Positions 52,850 to 60,790 of a DNA stretch of 64,000 bases are shown here, in pieces. This stretch comes from Gemmatimonadaceae bacterium (GTDB lineage: Bacteria; Gemmatimonadota; Gemmatimonadetes; Gemmatimonadales; Gemmatimonadaceae): NCBI GenBank assembly GCA_035606695.1, contig DATNEW010000024.1:1-64000 (forward strand). The letters are read 5' to 3'. The notes beneath the pieces were generated by a model that saw only the letters and a program-made list of their open reading frames with translations, searched no databases and was not told the DNA's origin. The position numbers were made by a program, and so were the translations under genes. How positions within the stretch are numbered: position 1 is the first letter of the stretch; every line of letters starts with the position of its first letter.

Positions 52850-53410
52850 ATGCACGGAAATCCCACCGTCACCGCGCTCGTGCGCCGTCTGTATCTCGAA
52901 TCGGTCACCGAGCTGTTTGCTGCCTATGGTTTTTCCGCTCAGGCGGATGACGACGGCGCGGTTCGGAGCGGCATTCATCGCGCGAGCTACATATCCGTGC
53001 TGAGCCTCACCGCGCCTGGTCTTCGCCTGGCGTGCACGATCGATCTCGACGCCGAGCTGTTGGCGCGTCTCCATCCGGCGCGCTCGCACGCGGATCAGGC
53101 GCCGCCGCTGGCGAGCGATCTCGAAGACTGGTCGCGCGAGCTCAATAATCAGCTTGGCGGACGGCTCAAGAACAAGCTGCTGGCACGCGGGTTCGACCTC
53201 ATGCTCGGACTTCCGTCGCTGCTCGCGGGCGTCGACATCAGCGCGATCCCGCAAGCTGACATGGACGTGATGCGGGCGGCGTACGTCGCGCGCGGGCGGC
53301 GCATCATCGTGACGCTGGCGAGCCAGCTCGCTCCGGACATCACGCTCGCCGACATGCTGCCTTCGGACGCGGACGACATCCTGCGCGAGGGCGAGATCGC
53401 CCTGTTCTAG
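52850..53410 (+). CDS. CheX-like CheY-P phosphatase
   Basis: A 186-residue protein whose C-terminal half carries the CheC/CheX phosphatase signature: Glu97-x2-Asn100 in SRELNNQLGGRLKNKLLARGFDLMLGLPSLLAG. CheX proteins dephosphorylate CheY-P and so end the response. It lies 11 bases after the MCP-like gene. An equivalent function in the upstream kinase/CheY pair is the natural inference. Confidence 0.78.
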   Translation: MHGNPTVTALVRRLYLESVTELFAAYGFSAQADDDGAVRSGIHRASYISVLSLTAPGLRLACTIDLDAELLARLHPARSHADQAPPLASDLEDWSRELNNQLGGRLKNKLLARGFDLMLGLPSLLAGVDISAIPQADMDVMRAAYVARGRRIIVTLASQLAPDITLADMLPSDADDILREGEIALF

Positions 53411-53435
53411 TTCTCTAATTCCTCTCGGTCACCCC

Positions 53436-54110
53436 ATGACGCTCTCTCGCGGCACCATCATCGCTGTTGCTCTCTCCGTCGTCGCCGTTGCCTCGGCGTT
53501 CACCGCGTTCACCGCGCGCGCCTTGCCGCGCCTCGGCGCTCACGGAACGAGTGGGACGAGCGGGACCAGCCGTCTCGCCGCGCTCCAACAAACGGTGTTG
53601 CCGTCGACGCCCCGCGTGGCGCTTCGGCTGCCGTCGTTGACGACCGGCGACGGTACGACCTTCAGTCCGGCGCAGCTGCGCGGGCACTGGAGCCTGGTGT
53701 TCTTCGGCTACACCGCCTGCCCCGACGTCTGTCCAATGACGTTGATGGTGCTCAGCGACGTCGCGAAACAGCCGGCGAGCGGCGTCGCCGATGGACGGAC
53801 GCAGCTGCTGTTCGTCTCGGTGCAGCCGGAAGGCGACACGCCGCCGCGCGTGAAGAGTTATCTCGCACACTTCGATCGCGCCCTCGTCGGACTGACGGGC
53901 GCCCGCGACTCGGTTGCGCAGTTCGCGCGTGCGGTCGGCGCGGCCTCGGACAGCTCCAAGTCAGGAATCGACCATTCGACGTCGCTGTTCGTGATCGATC
54001 CCGACGGCAAGCTGGCCGGCGTGCTGCTTCGCCCGTCGAACGCGGCGCGCGTCATCGAGGGACTCAACACGCTCCGCGCATCGTCTGACGGGGCATCGCA
54101 TGACCGGTAG
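53436..54110 (+). CDS. SCO1/SenC family copper chaperone
   Basis: A 224-residue protein with an N-terminal membrane anchor and a thioredoxin-like domain. The copper site is Cys95 and Cys99 (GYTACPDVCPMT) with His180 (GIDHSTSLF). SCO proteins deliver copper to cytochrome c oxidase subunit II. No oxidase genes are adjacent. It overlaps the downstream CSC-motif gene by 11 bases, so the two form a unit. Confidence 0.92.
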   Translation: MTLSRGTIIAVALSVVAVASAFTAFTARALPRLGAHGTSGTSGTSRLAALQQTVLPSTPRVALRLPSLTTGDGTTFSPAQLRGHWSLVFFGYTACPDVCPMTLMVLSDVAKQPASGVADGRTQLLFVSVQPEGDTPPRVKSYLAHFDRALVGLTGARDSVAQFARAVGAASDSSKSGIDHSTSLFVIDPDGKLAGVLLRPSNAARVIEGLNTLRASSDGASHDR

Positions 54111-54711
54111 CAAGAAGAAAGGGCGCTTTCCCGTCGCCAAGCTGTTTCTCGTCGTCTGGATCGTCGGCGTGAGCCTCGCGCTCGGATCGCTTGGCGTGTC
54201 GCACCTGGCCGCCATGCCGCGGCCGGATGACGAGGCGCGCATCGCTCGAGCGGCGCTCGCGCTTCGCGAGGACGCATCCTCGGATTTCATCGTGCACGTC
54301 ATCTACGCGAGATGTTCGTGTACCGCGCGCCTGTTCAAGCATCTGGTCGAGCGCAAACCGTTCCCGGGCGTGCACGAGATGATTCTCTTCGTGGGTGAGG
54401 ACAGCACCAAGCGCGCGGCGGCGGAACATGCCGGCTATGAGTTTCGCACCATCACGCGCGAGGAGCTCGGGTCCAAGTTCGGCCTCGAGGTCGCGCCCGT
54501 CATGCTCGTGTTCGACGTGAAGGGCGAGCTGCGGTACATCGGCGGGTACTTCGACCGTCCGGCCGCGGTCACGTCGCTCGACGAACAGATTCGCGGACAG
54601 GTCCTCGCCGGCGCCAACCCCGATCCCCTGCCGGTGTTCGGCTGCGCCGTCGACGCACGGCTCCAGCGCAAGGTCGATCCACTCGGCATCGTCTACCGCG
54701 GACAACACTGA
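54100..54711 (+). CDS. Membrane-anchored thioredoxin-like protein with CSC motif
   Basis: A 203-residue protein with one membrane segment (about 14-35) and a thioredoxin-like domain. IVHVIYARCSCTARLFKHLV places a Cys-Ser-Cys where a CxxC would be, followed by FGLEVAPVMLVFD (cis-Pro loop) and a C-terminal Cys in VFGCAVDARLQ. It overlaps SCO1, so it may keep the SCO1 cysteines reduced or bind copper itself. I know no formal name for this family. Confidence 0.78.
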   Translation: MTGSKKKGRFPVAKLFLVVWIVGVSLALGSLGVSHLAAMPRPDDEARIARAALALREDASSDFIVHVIYARCSCTARLFKHLVERKPFPGVHEMILFVGEDSTKRAAAEHAGYEFRTITREELGSKFGLEVAPVMLVFDVKGELRYIGGYFDRPAAVTSLDEQIRGQVLAGANPDPLPVFGCAVDARLQRKVDPLGIVYRGQH

Positions 54712-54718
54712 ACGCGAA

Positions 54719-55162
54719 TTAGCGTTTTTTAGCTAGAATAGTCTTACGGCACGTACCGGCCCCGCAGTGACACGGATATTTCCGTTTCGCCGCTGGGCTG
54801 TGGCGTTCCTCGAGGATGTAGGCGTAGTCGTACGCCAGCTCTGCGCCGGGCTCGACGTCGCGGATCGTCTCGATCCAGATGCGCCCGTCGTCGACGACGG
54901 CGTCACAGTTCGGATCGCACGAGTGATTGATGAATCGCGCGTCGTTCCCGTCGACCGCGGCGTCGATGACGACATCGTCGTCGATCGCGAACAGGAACGT
55001 GTGATGCCGCGCATCGTCGTCGGGATATCGCGCATCCGCCTCGGCGGGCGTGAGGCGCTGTCCCGCGTACTCGATCAGGCGCGTGCCGGCCGGGATGTGG
55101 CGTGTGGCGAACGCGCCAAGACCCTGGATGGGAGAGGGGCGGATTTCGAAGAGTTCAGTCAT
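54719..55162 (-). CDS. SET domain protein (putative protein lysine methyltransferase)
   Basis: A 147-residue SET domain with SAM-binding and catalytic motifs RFINHSCDPNC (76-86) and AYDY (Tyr111, Tyr113), and a post-SET zinc knuckle CHCGAGTC (Cys131, Cys133, Cys138). This order is that of eukaryotic histone methyltransferases. Stand-alone SET proteins are known in several bacteria. The substrate here is unknown. It is convergent with the thioredoxin-like gene (7-base gap). Confidence 0.9.
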   Translation of the reverse strand: MTELFEIRPSPIQGLGAFATRHIPAGTRLIEYAGQRLTPAEADARYPDDDARHHTFLFAIDDDVVIDAAVDGNDARFINHSCDPNCDAVVDDGRIWIETIRDVEPGAELAYDYAYILEERHSPAAKRKYPCHCGAGTCRKTILAKKR

Positions 55163-55181
55163 CGGGTGAAGCGAGCCGTTG

Positions 55182-55347
55182 TCATCCTGAGCGAGCGGAG
55201 CGAGTCGTTGTCATCCTGAGCGAGCGGAGCGAGTCGAAGGACCCCCGTCCCGACGGAGGAGCCATACGCAGCGCTCCGCTGAGAAGGGGGTCCCTCGACT
55301 CCCCTTCCCCTTCGCTACGCTCAGGGTCAGGGTCGCTCGGGATGACA
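55182..55347. repeat. Long palindromic repeat copy with duplicated left end
   Basis: Two tandem left-end units (TTGTCATCCTGAGCGAGCGG at 55181 and 55208) are followed by the central CCCCCGTCCCGACGGAGGAG block, AGCGCTCCGCTGAGAAGG and a full right end CGCTCGGGATGACA. It abuts the stop of the FNT gene. Confidence 0.85.
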
Positions 55348-56172
55348 CTATTTCTTTGATCCCGCCTGCCCATGATTGACCAACGCCACCAGCACCACCC
55401 CACCGATGATATTGCCGAGCAGCGCCGGAATCTCGAACGAGCCGAGCATCGTCCAGAATCCCGCCTCGCCGACCCAGGCGCGATAGAACGCCTCGATCGC
55501 GCCGGCAATCGAGTGCTTGAACCCGAGTCCCGCGATCGGCGCCGTCGTCAACCAGATGAGAGCGATCTGCGCGAACGTCTCGCGCGTCGACGCAAGCATC
55601 CACGCCATCAACGCAACGAGCCAACCCGCCCAGATGGCTTTGTAGAACACCACGACGAATCCGCCGCTCGTCGCGTGCACCGCGGTGTCGATGAGATTCT
55701 TGCTCATCGCCGGTTCGAACAGCTGCGTGCGCGCGACGACGAAGGAGAAGATCGCCGCGCCAATCAAATTCGCCGGCAGCACGATGCTCCACAGCCGAAT
55801 CACTTTGCGCAGCGTCTCGAGGTTGCGCTTCTCGAGCAGTGGAATCACCGGCTCGAGCGTGTTCTCCGTGAAGAGCTGATGCCGAGCCAGCACCACGTAG
55901 ATGAAGCCGAGCGGATAGACGAGCGCCGCCGCGATGTCGTGATGCTCGGGCGCCATGTGCGCCGACAAGAGCACGACGGCCAGAAAGCTGAAGCCGATGC
56001 TCAGACCAGCCGCGAATCCGGAGTACGCGAGCTCGAGGAACGGCCGGTCCAGCTCCTCTCCGGCATCCTCGAGAATATTCTCATGAATTTCCGACGCGGA
56101 GAACCGCGTTCCCTTTTCGGGACCAGAGCCGGATTCGGCGGCCTCGCCTTGCGCCTGTTCTTCCTGAGCCAT
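55348..56172 (-). CDS. Formate/nitrite transporter (FNT) family channel
   Basis: A 274-residue membrane protein with six helices after a 35-residue charged N-terminus. Family motifs are FAAGLSIGFSFLA, RHQLFTENTLEPVIPL and the hydrophobic selectivity region FKHSIAGAIEAFY. It resembles the YfdC-like branch rather than FocA or NirC; substrate is uncertain. The N-terminal Glu/Gly-rich extension is longer than in FocA. Confidence 0.87.
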   Translation of the reverse strand: MAQEEQAQGEAAESGSGPEKGTRFSASEIHENILEDAGEELDRPFLELAYSGFAAGLSIGFSFLAVVLLSAHMAPEHHDIAAALVYPLGFIYVVLARHQLFTENTLEPVIPLLEKRNLETLRKVIRLWSIVLPANLIGAAIFSFVVARTQLFEPAMSKNLIDTAVHATSGGFVVVFYKAIWAGWLVALMAWMLASTRETFAQIALIWLTTAPIAGLGFKHSIAGAIEAFYRAWVGEAGFWTMLGSFEIPALLGNIIGGVVLVALVNHGQAGSKK

Positions 56173-56224
56173 GGGGGGCCGCCACGAAAAAAGCGTACCG
56201 CGACACGCGAACCGCCGTGCCGCG

Positions 56225-56785
56225 TCAGCCGTGGCCGCGTGACTCCACTTGCGTCACGCCACCGGAGATGATGAACGCCATCACGGCCGTCGCATCGGCA
56301 TCGATTCGTTCGACACGATCCGCCGGCACGACGAGAATGTGGCCGGCGAATCCGTACGACTGCGGCATGTACACGGTGACGTGATCGGCCGCGCCGAGCG
56401 CCGCCAACGAATCCGACGTGAGAAACGCGATCACTTTCACCGTGCGATCGGCCGACAGCGAAACGAGCACCGGCTTGTCGAAGCGCTTCTTCTCGCCGAC
56501 GAACGCATTCAGCATGTCCTTCGCCGACGAGTAGAGCAGCCGCACGAACGGCAGCCGCTCGAGCACGCGGTCGATCGCGCCAATCAGGCTGCGCGTCACG
56601 AAACTCGATGCGAGAAAGCCGACGAGCGTGATCAGCACCAGCGTGAGCACGAATCCCACGCCGCGAATCGGCAGGCCCAGCCAACTGTCGATCGTCTCGA
56701 AGATGACGACGCACACGTAGATCGTCAGGGCGAGCGGAACGACGACGACGAGGCCGCGAAGGAAATAGTTGAGCAGGCGCGTCAT
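56225..56785 (-). CDS. DUF502 membrane protein
   Basis: A protein of about 186 residues with two N-terminal membrane helices (LNYFLRGLVVVVPLALTIYV and FVLTLVLITLVGFLAS) and a cytoplasmic domain with the family pattern RLPFVRLLYSSAKDMLNAF and VTVYMPQSYGFAGHILVVP. Function is unknown. ATG 56785 gives the usual family N-terminus; an ATG nine bases upstream is possible. It follows the putative outer-membrane protein on the same strand, with a terminator between. Confidence 0.88.
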   Translation of the reverse strand: MTRLLNYFLRGLVVVVPLALTIYVCVVIFETIDSWLGLPIRGVGFVLTLVLITLVGFLASSFVTRSLIGAIDRVLERLPFVRLLYSSAKDMLNAFVGEKKRFDKPVLVSLSADRTVKVIAFLTSDSLAALGAADHVTVYMPQSYGFAGHILVVPADRVERIDADATAVMAFIISGGVTQVESRGHG

Positions 56786-56804
56786 GTCGCACAAACATAA
56801 AACA

Positions 56805-56840
56805 CAACCGCCGCACCCGGGGAACCGGATGCGGCGGTTG
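56805..56840 (-). terminator. Hairpin terminator for the outer-membrane-like gene
   Basis: Arms 56805-56815 and 56830-56840 pair over 11 bases. Read on the minus strand the hairpin is followed by TGTTTTATGTTTG, a T-rich tail. A smaller GGGAAGC / GCTTCCC hairpin lies between it and the gene. Confidence 0.65.
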
Positions 56841-56888
56841 CGTCCTACCTACGGCAGTACTGGTACCCTGGGAAGCCGGAGTGCTTCC

Positions 56889-58277
56889 CTACCGAAATGA
56901 ATCCATCTCGTTCGTGGACGTTCCCGATCGTTGCCCTCGGCGGCTTCCGGCGGGCTGGAGCGTCAAGTACATGACGAACCCCGCGGCGTGACGCGTCTGA
57001 TACGTCGGCTCCAACGTCGCGGGCATGAGATTGAGCGCCCCGCGCGCGCCGATTCCCACGCTCAAGCCGCGCGCCGTCAGCACGTCGTGCGTCACGCCGA
57101 CACTGAGCGCGCGCACGGTGAAGAGCTGCGCGAGATCGCCCCCCAGGAACCCGAAATCATCCGCCATCTTCTGCACCTGCTCGGCTCTGCCATACAGCGA
57201 GGTTCGTTCGCTCCACCGCCAGGTCGCCTCGAACAGCACACTCGACGAAGGATGCGACAGCCGCTGGGGCGCCGTTGCATCGTGCACGTGCAGCCGGTCG
57301 CTGTGGTGGTGCACGTTCATGCCCCAGATCGCCGCGGCCGACAGCGACTGTCCGTTCGCCAGCGGAATTTCGCCGAGGATCGATGCACCGTACCGCTGCA
57401 TGCCGAGGCCCGGCGTGAGCGGATCGTGGTCGGCGAGATAGCCGGCCCACGCCGACACCGCGACCTGGTCCGCCGGCAGCACGGTGAGCCGGCCGGCGTA
57501 TGAGTCGAGCCGGGCGTTCTGAAGATCGGTGCCAAGGCGTCCGTCATTCGGCTCGCGCGCGTTGAACACCGAGCCTTCGACCTGCACGGCACGCGTGAAT
57601 GCTCCGGCCGTGACGACGCCCACGCTCGCGTGCGCCGCGTCCTGCCAATGCTGGCCGATGGGCGCGAACGGATCGCCGTCGGCCGAGGGCCGGTGGATGT
57701 ACGCCACCGGTCCGAGCGCCGGTTCACCAACCGCGGCGGCATAGACCGTTGTTGCCAGTTTACTAGTTATAGTATGATCATAGGCGCCGGAGAGCTCCAT
57801 CAGCGGCTGGTCCGCATGCTCGACGTCGGCCCGGCGACGGCCGCGAAACGTCTCGCCGGTCTGGAGCAGCTCGTGATAGCCGCTGTCCGGCAACGTGAAC
57901 GACTCGAGACTCGTCATCGCGTTGAAGCGCAGCAGCCCGCCCGCCGCGGAGCGCGACGCGCTCGCCATCTCCCAGTCGAGCATCGCCCACTGCGCGCCGC
58001 CGTGCAGCGTCTGCTGCTGGTTGTTCAGGCCGAACGCTTCGCCGTGGAGCATCACGGTCCACTCGCCCGCGTCGACGTGAACCATGCGCCGCGGCGACGC
58101 GGCAGGCAGCCACGCCGTGCCCGAGCCGGCGTGCGTGATCGGAACCTCGAGCAGCGTCGGCCGTGCGGCGCTGTCGGCCATGCGCATCATGTCGTGCTGC
58201 GGTTGCTGTCCGACGGCAACCACGGGCCGGCATAACGCGCCGATCACGAGAGCGAGCGCAAGCGTGCGCGGTGTCAT
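56889..58277 (-). CDS. Putative outer-membrane beta-barrel protein
   Basis: A 462-residue protein with a signal peptide (MTPRTLALALVIGALCRPVVA). The mature part is built of alternating beta strands with many aromatic residues and short turns, e.g. TVMLHGEAFGLNNQQQT and SSVLFEATWRWSERTSLYGRAEQV. No family name is recognised. It contains many His and Met residues near the N-terminus (QPQHDMMRM, VHHHSDRLHVHDA), compatible with metal-rich settings, but this is only suggestive. Confidence 0.65.
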   Translation of the reverse strand: MTPRTLALALVIGALCRPVVAVGQQPQHDMMRMADSAARPTLLEVPITHAGSGTAWLPAASPRRMVHVDAGEWTVMLHGEAFGLNNQQQTLHGGAQWAMLDWEMASASRSAAGGLLRFNAMTSLESFTLPDSGYHELLQTGETFRGRRRADVEHADQPLMELSGAYDHTITSKLATTVYAAAVGEPALGPVAYIHRPSADGDPFAPIGQHWQDAAHASVGVVTAGAFTRAVQVEGSVFNAREPNDGRLGTDLQNARLDSYAGRLTVLPADQVAVSAWAGYLADHDPLTPGLGMQRYGASILGEIPLANGQSLSAAAIWGMNVHHHSDRLHVHDATAPQRLSHPSSSVLFEATWRWSERTSLYGRAEQVQKMADDFGFLGGDLAQLFTVRALSVGVTHDVLTARGLSVGIGARGALNLMPATLEPTYQTRHAAGFVMYLTLQPAGSRRGQRSGTSTNEMDSFR

Positions 58278-58398
58278 CGGTTCACCAGGCGCATCGAGGC
58301 CGAAGGTTGGAGGAGGTCTGGCCCTGCCTTTGCCCCGCAAGTATCCGGGCGGTTCAATCGCGGTTCCAACCGCAACCTTGCGAGGAGCACAGAAGCAG

Positions 58399-58659
58399 AT
58401 GGCGAAGAATCAAAAGACCGGCGGCAGCGACGATCGATCGCAGGTCGAGGGCCGGCACGGCGACAAGACGCACTCGGAATTCATCGAGAGCCTGCACGGC
58501 AAGCACGGCGGCAGCGAAGAGTCCGAAGGCTCGCCGCAGGACGAGAACAACACGAACAACACCGATCGGCCCATCGCCGGTCATCATCGCTTGTCCGAGG
58601 ATCGCCAGCAGCATGACGAAGCCGAAAAAAACAGCGAAAGCAACCGGCTCCGCGGCTGA
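58399..58659 (+). CDS. Small disordered protein overlapping UdgX
   Basis: An 86-residue hydrophilic protein (MAKNQKTGGSDDRSQ..., IESLHGKHGGSEESEG, ADRP and DRQQHDEAEK regions). A CGAGGAGC ribosome site is at the right distance. Its last 47 bases overlap the start of the UdgX gene in another frame, so the two are coupled. No family is known. Confidence 0.7.
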   Translation: MAKNQKTGGSDDRSQVEGRHGDKTHSEFIESLHGKHGGSEESEGSPQDENNTNNTDRPIAGHHRLSEDRQQHDEAEKNSESNRLRG

Positions 58660-59365
58660 TTTCATTCCGCCGCGCGCGACGCTCTCGAAGCTTCGCGCCG
58701 CGTCGAAAGGATGCCGCGGGTGCCACCTGTTCAAGCTCGGCACCCAAACCGTGTTCGGCGAAGGACCGAGCACGGCAACGGTCGTGGTCGTCGGGGAGCA
58801 GCCCGGCGATCAAGAGGACAAGGCTGGACGTCCCTTCGTCGGACCGTCGGGCAAGCTGCTGGATCGCGCGTTCGACGCCGCCGGCATCGCGCGCGAGGAC
58901 GTCTATGTGACCAACGCGGTCAAGCACTTCAAGTGGGCGAAGGATGCGCGATCCGCGCGTCGCATTCACCAGACGCCCAGCGCCGGCGAAGTGAAGGCGT
59001 GTCATCCGTGGCTCGCGCACGAGATCGCCCTCATTCGCCCGCAAGTGATCGTCGTGCTCGGCGCCACGGCGGCGAAGTCGCTGCTCGGCCGCACGTTCAG
59101 CGTCATGAAGCAGCGCGGCGTCCTGGTGAAATCCGATTGGGCGCCGGCCGTCTTCGCGACGGTTCATCCCTCCGCGGTTCTCCGCGCGCCCAGGGATCAG
59201 CGGGTCATCGCCGAACGGATGTTCATCGCCGACATGCGGAAGGTCGGCCGCTACCTGGCCAAGCACGCGGACGAGCGGACCGAAGTAAATTCTCGTCATG
59301 CCAGACTTCCGATCCTCGATACGCCATCTCAAGCGCGTGGATCCCGTCCTCGCGCGCGTCATTGA
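58613..59365 (+). CDS. UdgX-type uracil-DNA glycosylase
   Basis: A 250-residue member of the UdgX group in the uracil-DNA glycosylase superfamily. Motif A is GEQPGDQED (61-69), with NAVKHFKW following; the UdgX hallmark RRIHQTP places His119 in the loop that forms a covalent bond with the deoxyribose of a uracil site; motif B is HPSAVLR. Three cysteines (34, 37, 130) fit the iron-sulfur cluster, with the fourth ligand not clear. The ATG at 58613 gives the family N-terminus. It overlaps the next gene by 68 bases. Confidence 0.9.
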   Translation: MTKPKKTAKATGSAADFIPPRATLSKLRAASKGCRGCHLFKLGTQTVFGEGPSTATVVVVGEQPGDQEDKAGRPFVGPSGKLLDRAFDAAGIAREDVYVTNAVKHFKWAKDARSARRIHQTPSAGEVKACHPWLAHEIALIRPQVIVVLGATAAKSLLGRTFSVMKQRGVLVKSDWAPAVFATVHPSAVLRAPRDQRVIAERMFIADMRKVGRYLAKHADERTEVNSRHARLPILDTPSQARGSRPRARH

Positions 59366-59930
59366 GGCGGTCGGTCCCTGTCGTTTGCAGATGCGCAGCG
59401 AAGGCACGCACTTCGAGGCCCTCGTTCGCTCGATCGTCTATCAACAGCTCTCGGGCAAGGCCGCCGGCACCATCCTGCGGCGATTCAACGCGCTCTATCC
59501 CAACGACACGCCAACCCCCGAGCTCGTGATGCGGACGAGCGACGAGACGATGCGCTCCGTCGGCCTGTCGCGGCAGAAGATCGGATACTTGAGAGATCTC
59601 TCATCAAAGGTGATCTCCGACGAGCTGCCGCTGCACGAAGTGCACTCGATGAGCGACGACGACCTCATCGCCCACCTCGTGCAGGTGAAAGGCATTGGAC
59701 GATGGACCGCGCAGATGTTCCTCATGTTTCGGCTCGGCCGGCCCGACGTATTGCCCGAGCTCGATTTGGGCATTCAGAACGCGATCAAACGCGCGTATCG
59801 GAAACGCAAACGGCCGACCCCGAAGGACGTCAAGAAGATCGGCGCCAAGTGGAGCCCGCATGCGAGCGTCGCGTCGTGGTATCTCTGGCGTTCGCTCGAG
59901 AACGGCGACGGACAGCTCGGCGCCGAGTAA
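59298..59930 (+). CDS. DNA-3-methyladenine glycosylase (AlkA/MAG1-like, HhH-GPD)
   Basis: A 210-residue base-excision glycosylase. The helix-hairpin-helix is VKGIGRWTA (130-138), and the catalytic Asp is Asp156 in LPELDLGIQNA. YQQLSGKAAGTIL (48-60) is typical of the MAG1 branch. It removes alkylated bases such as 3-methyladenine. It overlaps the end of UdgX and is followed 7 bases later by the aldo/keto reductase. Confidence 0.92.
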   Translation: MPDFRSSIRHLKRVDPVLARVIEAVGPCRLQMRSEGTHFEALVRSIVYQQLSGKAAGTILRRFNALYPNDTPTPELVMRTSDETMRSVGLSRQKIGYLRDLSSKVISDELPLHEVHSMSDDDLIAHLVQVKGIGRWTAQMFLMFRLGRPDVLPELDLGIQNAIKRAYRKRKRPTPKDVKKIGAKWSPHASVASWYLWRSLENGDGQLGAE

Positions 59931-59937
59931 TCGCGGG

Positions 59938-60738
59938 ATGGAACGTCGCACGCTCGGCCGCACCGGCCTCGACGTCCCCGTGGTCGGCATGGGAACGTGG
60001 CGCACGTTCGACGTCACCGGTCCTGAGGAGCATGAGCGCCGCGACGTAACGGACGCGGCGCTCGCGTCGGGCGCCAATCTGTTCGACACGTCACCCATGT
60101 ACGGCGAAGCCGAACGCGTGCTCGCCGACACGGTTCGCGACCGGCGCGACCAGGTGATCATCGCCGACAAGGTGTGGACTTCGAGCCCTCGAGAAGGCCG
60201 CCAACAGATCGAGCGCGCGCTCGCGTGGTATGGCGGCCGTATCGATATTTATCAAATTCATAATCTCGTCGCCGCGAAGACGCACCTTCCCGTGCTCGAC
60301 CGGCTTCGCGACGAGGGAAAGGTCCGCGTCGTCGGCGCGACGCACTACCAACACTCGGCGTTCGGCGACCTCCTCGCGCTCATGCGCAGCGGACGTATTG
60401 AGCAAATTCAAATCCCCTACAACGCCGCCGACCGCACGGTCGAGCGCGAAATTCTTCCCGCCGCGGCCGACCTCGGGCTCGGCGTGCTCGTCATGCGTCC
60501 GCTCGGCGAGGGGTCGCTCGTCCAGCGGTCGCCGCCGTCATCGGCCCTCGAGCGACTGAAACCGTTCGGCGTTCGCACCTGGGCGCAGGCGCTGCTCAAA
60601 TGGATTCTGTCCGACCCGCGCGTGCATGCTGTCATCCCCGCGACAGCTAGCGCCGTACACATTCGGGAAAATGCCGAGTCCGGCAATCCACCATGGTTCG
60701 ATGAAGAAACGCGCCGATATGTCGGCGGGCTGGTCTGA
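59938..60738 (+). CDS. Aldo/keto reductase
   Basis: A 266-residue NADPH-dependent oxidoreductase. The catalytic tetrad is complete: Asp50, Tyr55, Lys78 and His108, in FDTSPMYGEAERVL, ADKVW and YQIHNL. The start at 59938 gives the family N-terminus MERRTLGRTGLDVPVVGMGTW. Substrate unknown. Possibly part of the repair operon by position only. Confidence 0.92.
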   Translation: MERRTLGRTGLDVPVVGMGTWRTFDVTGPEEHERRDVTDAALASGANLFDTSPMYGEAERVLADTVRDRRDQVIIADKVWTSSPREGRQQIERALAWYGGRIDIYQIHNLVAAKTHLPVLDRLRDEGKVRVVGATHYQHSAFGDLLALMRSGRIEQIQIPYNAADRTVEREILPAAADLGLGVLVMRPLGEGSLVQRSPPSSALERLKPFGVRTWAQALLKWILSDPRVHAVIPATASAVHIRENAESGNPPWFDEETRRYVGGLV

Positions 60739-60790
60739 GTGCGCGATTCCTGCAATGCACGCACCTGCCTCAACCGCAAGGAATTTCGAA

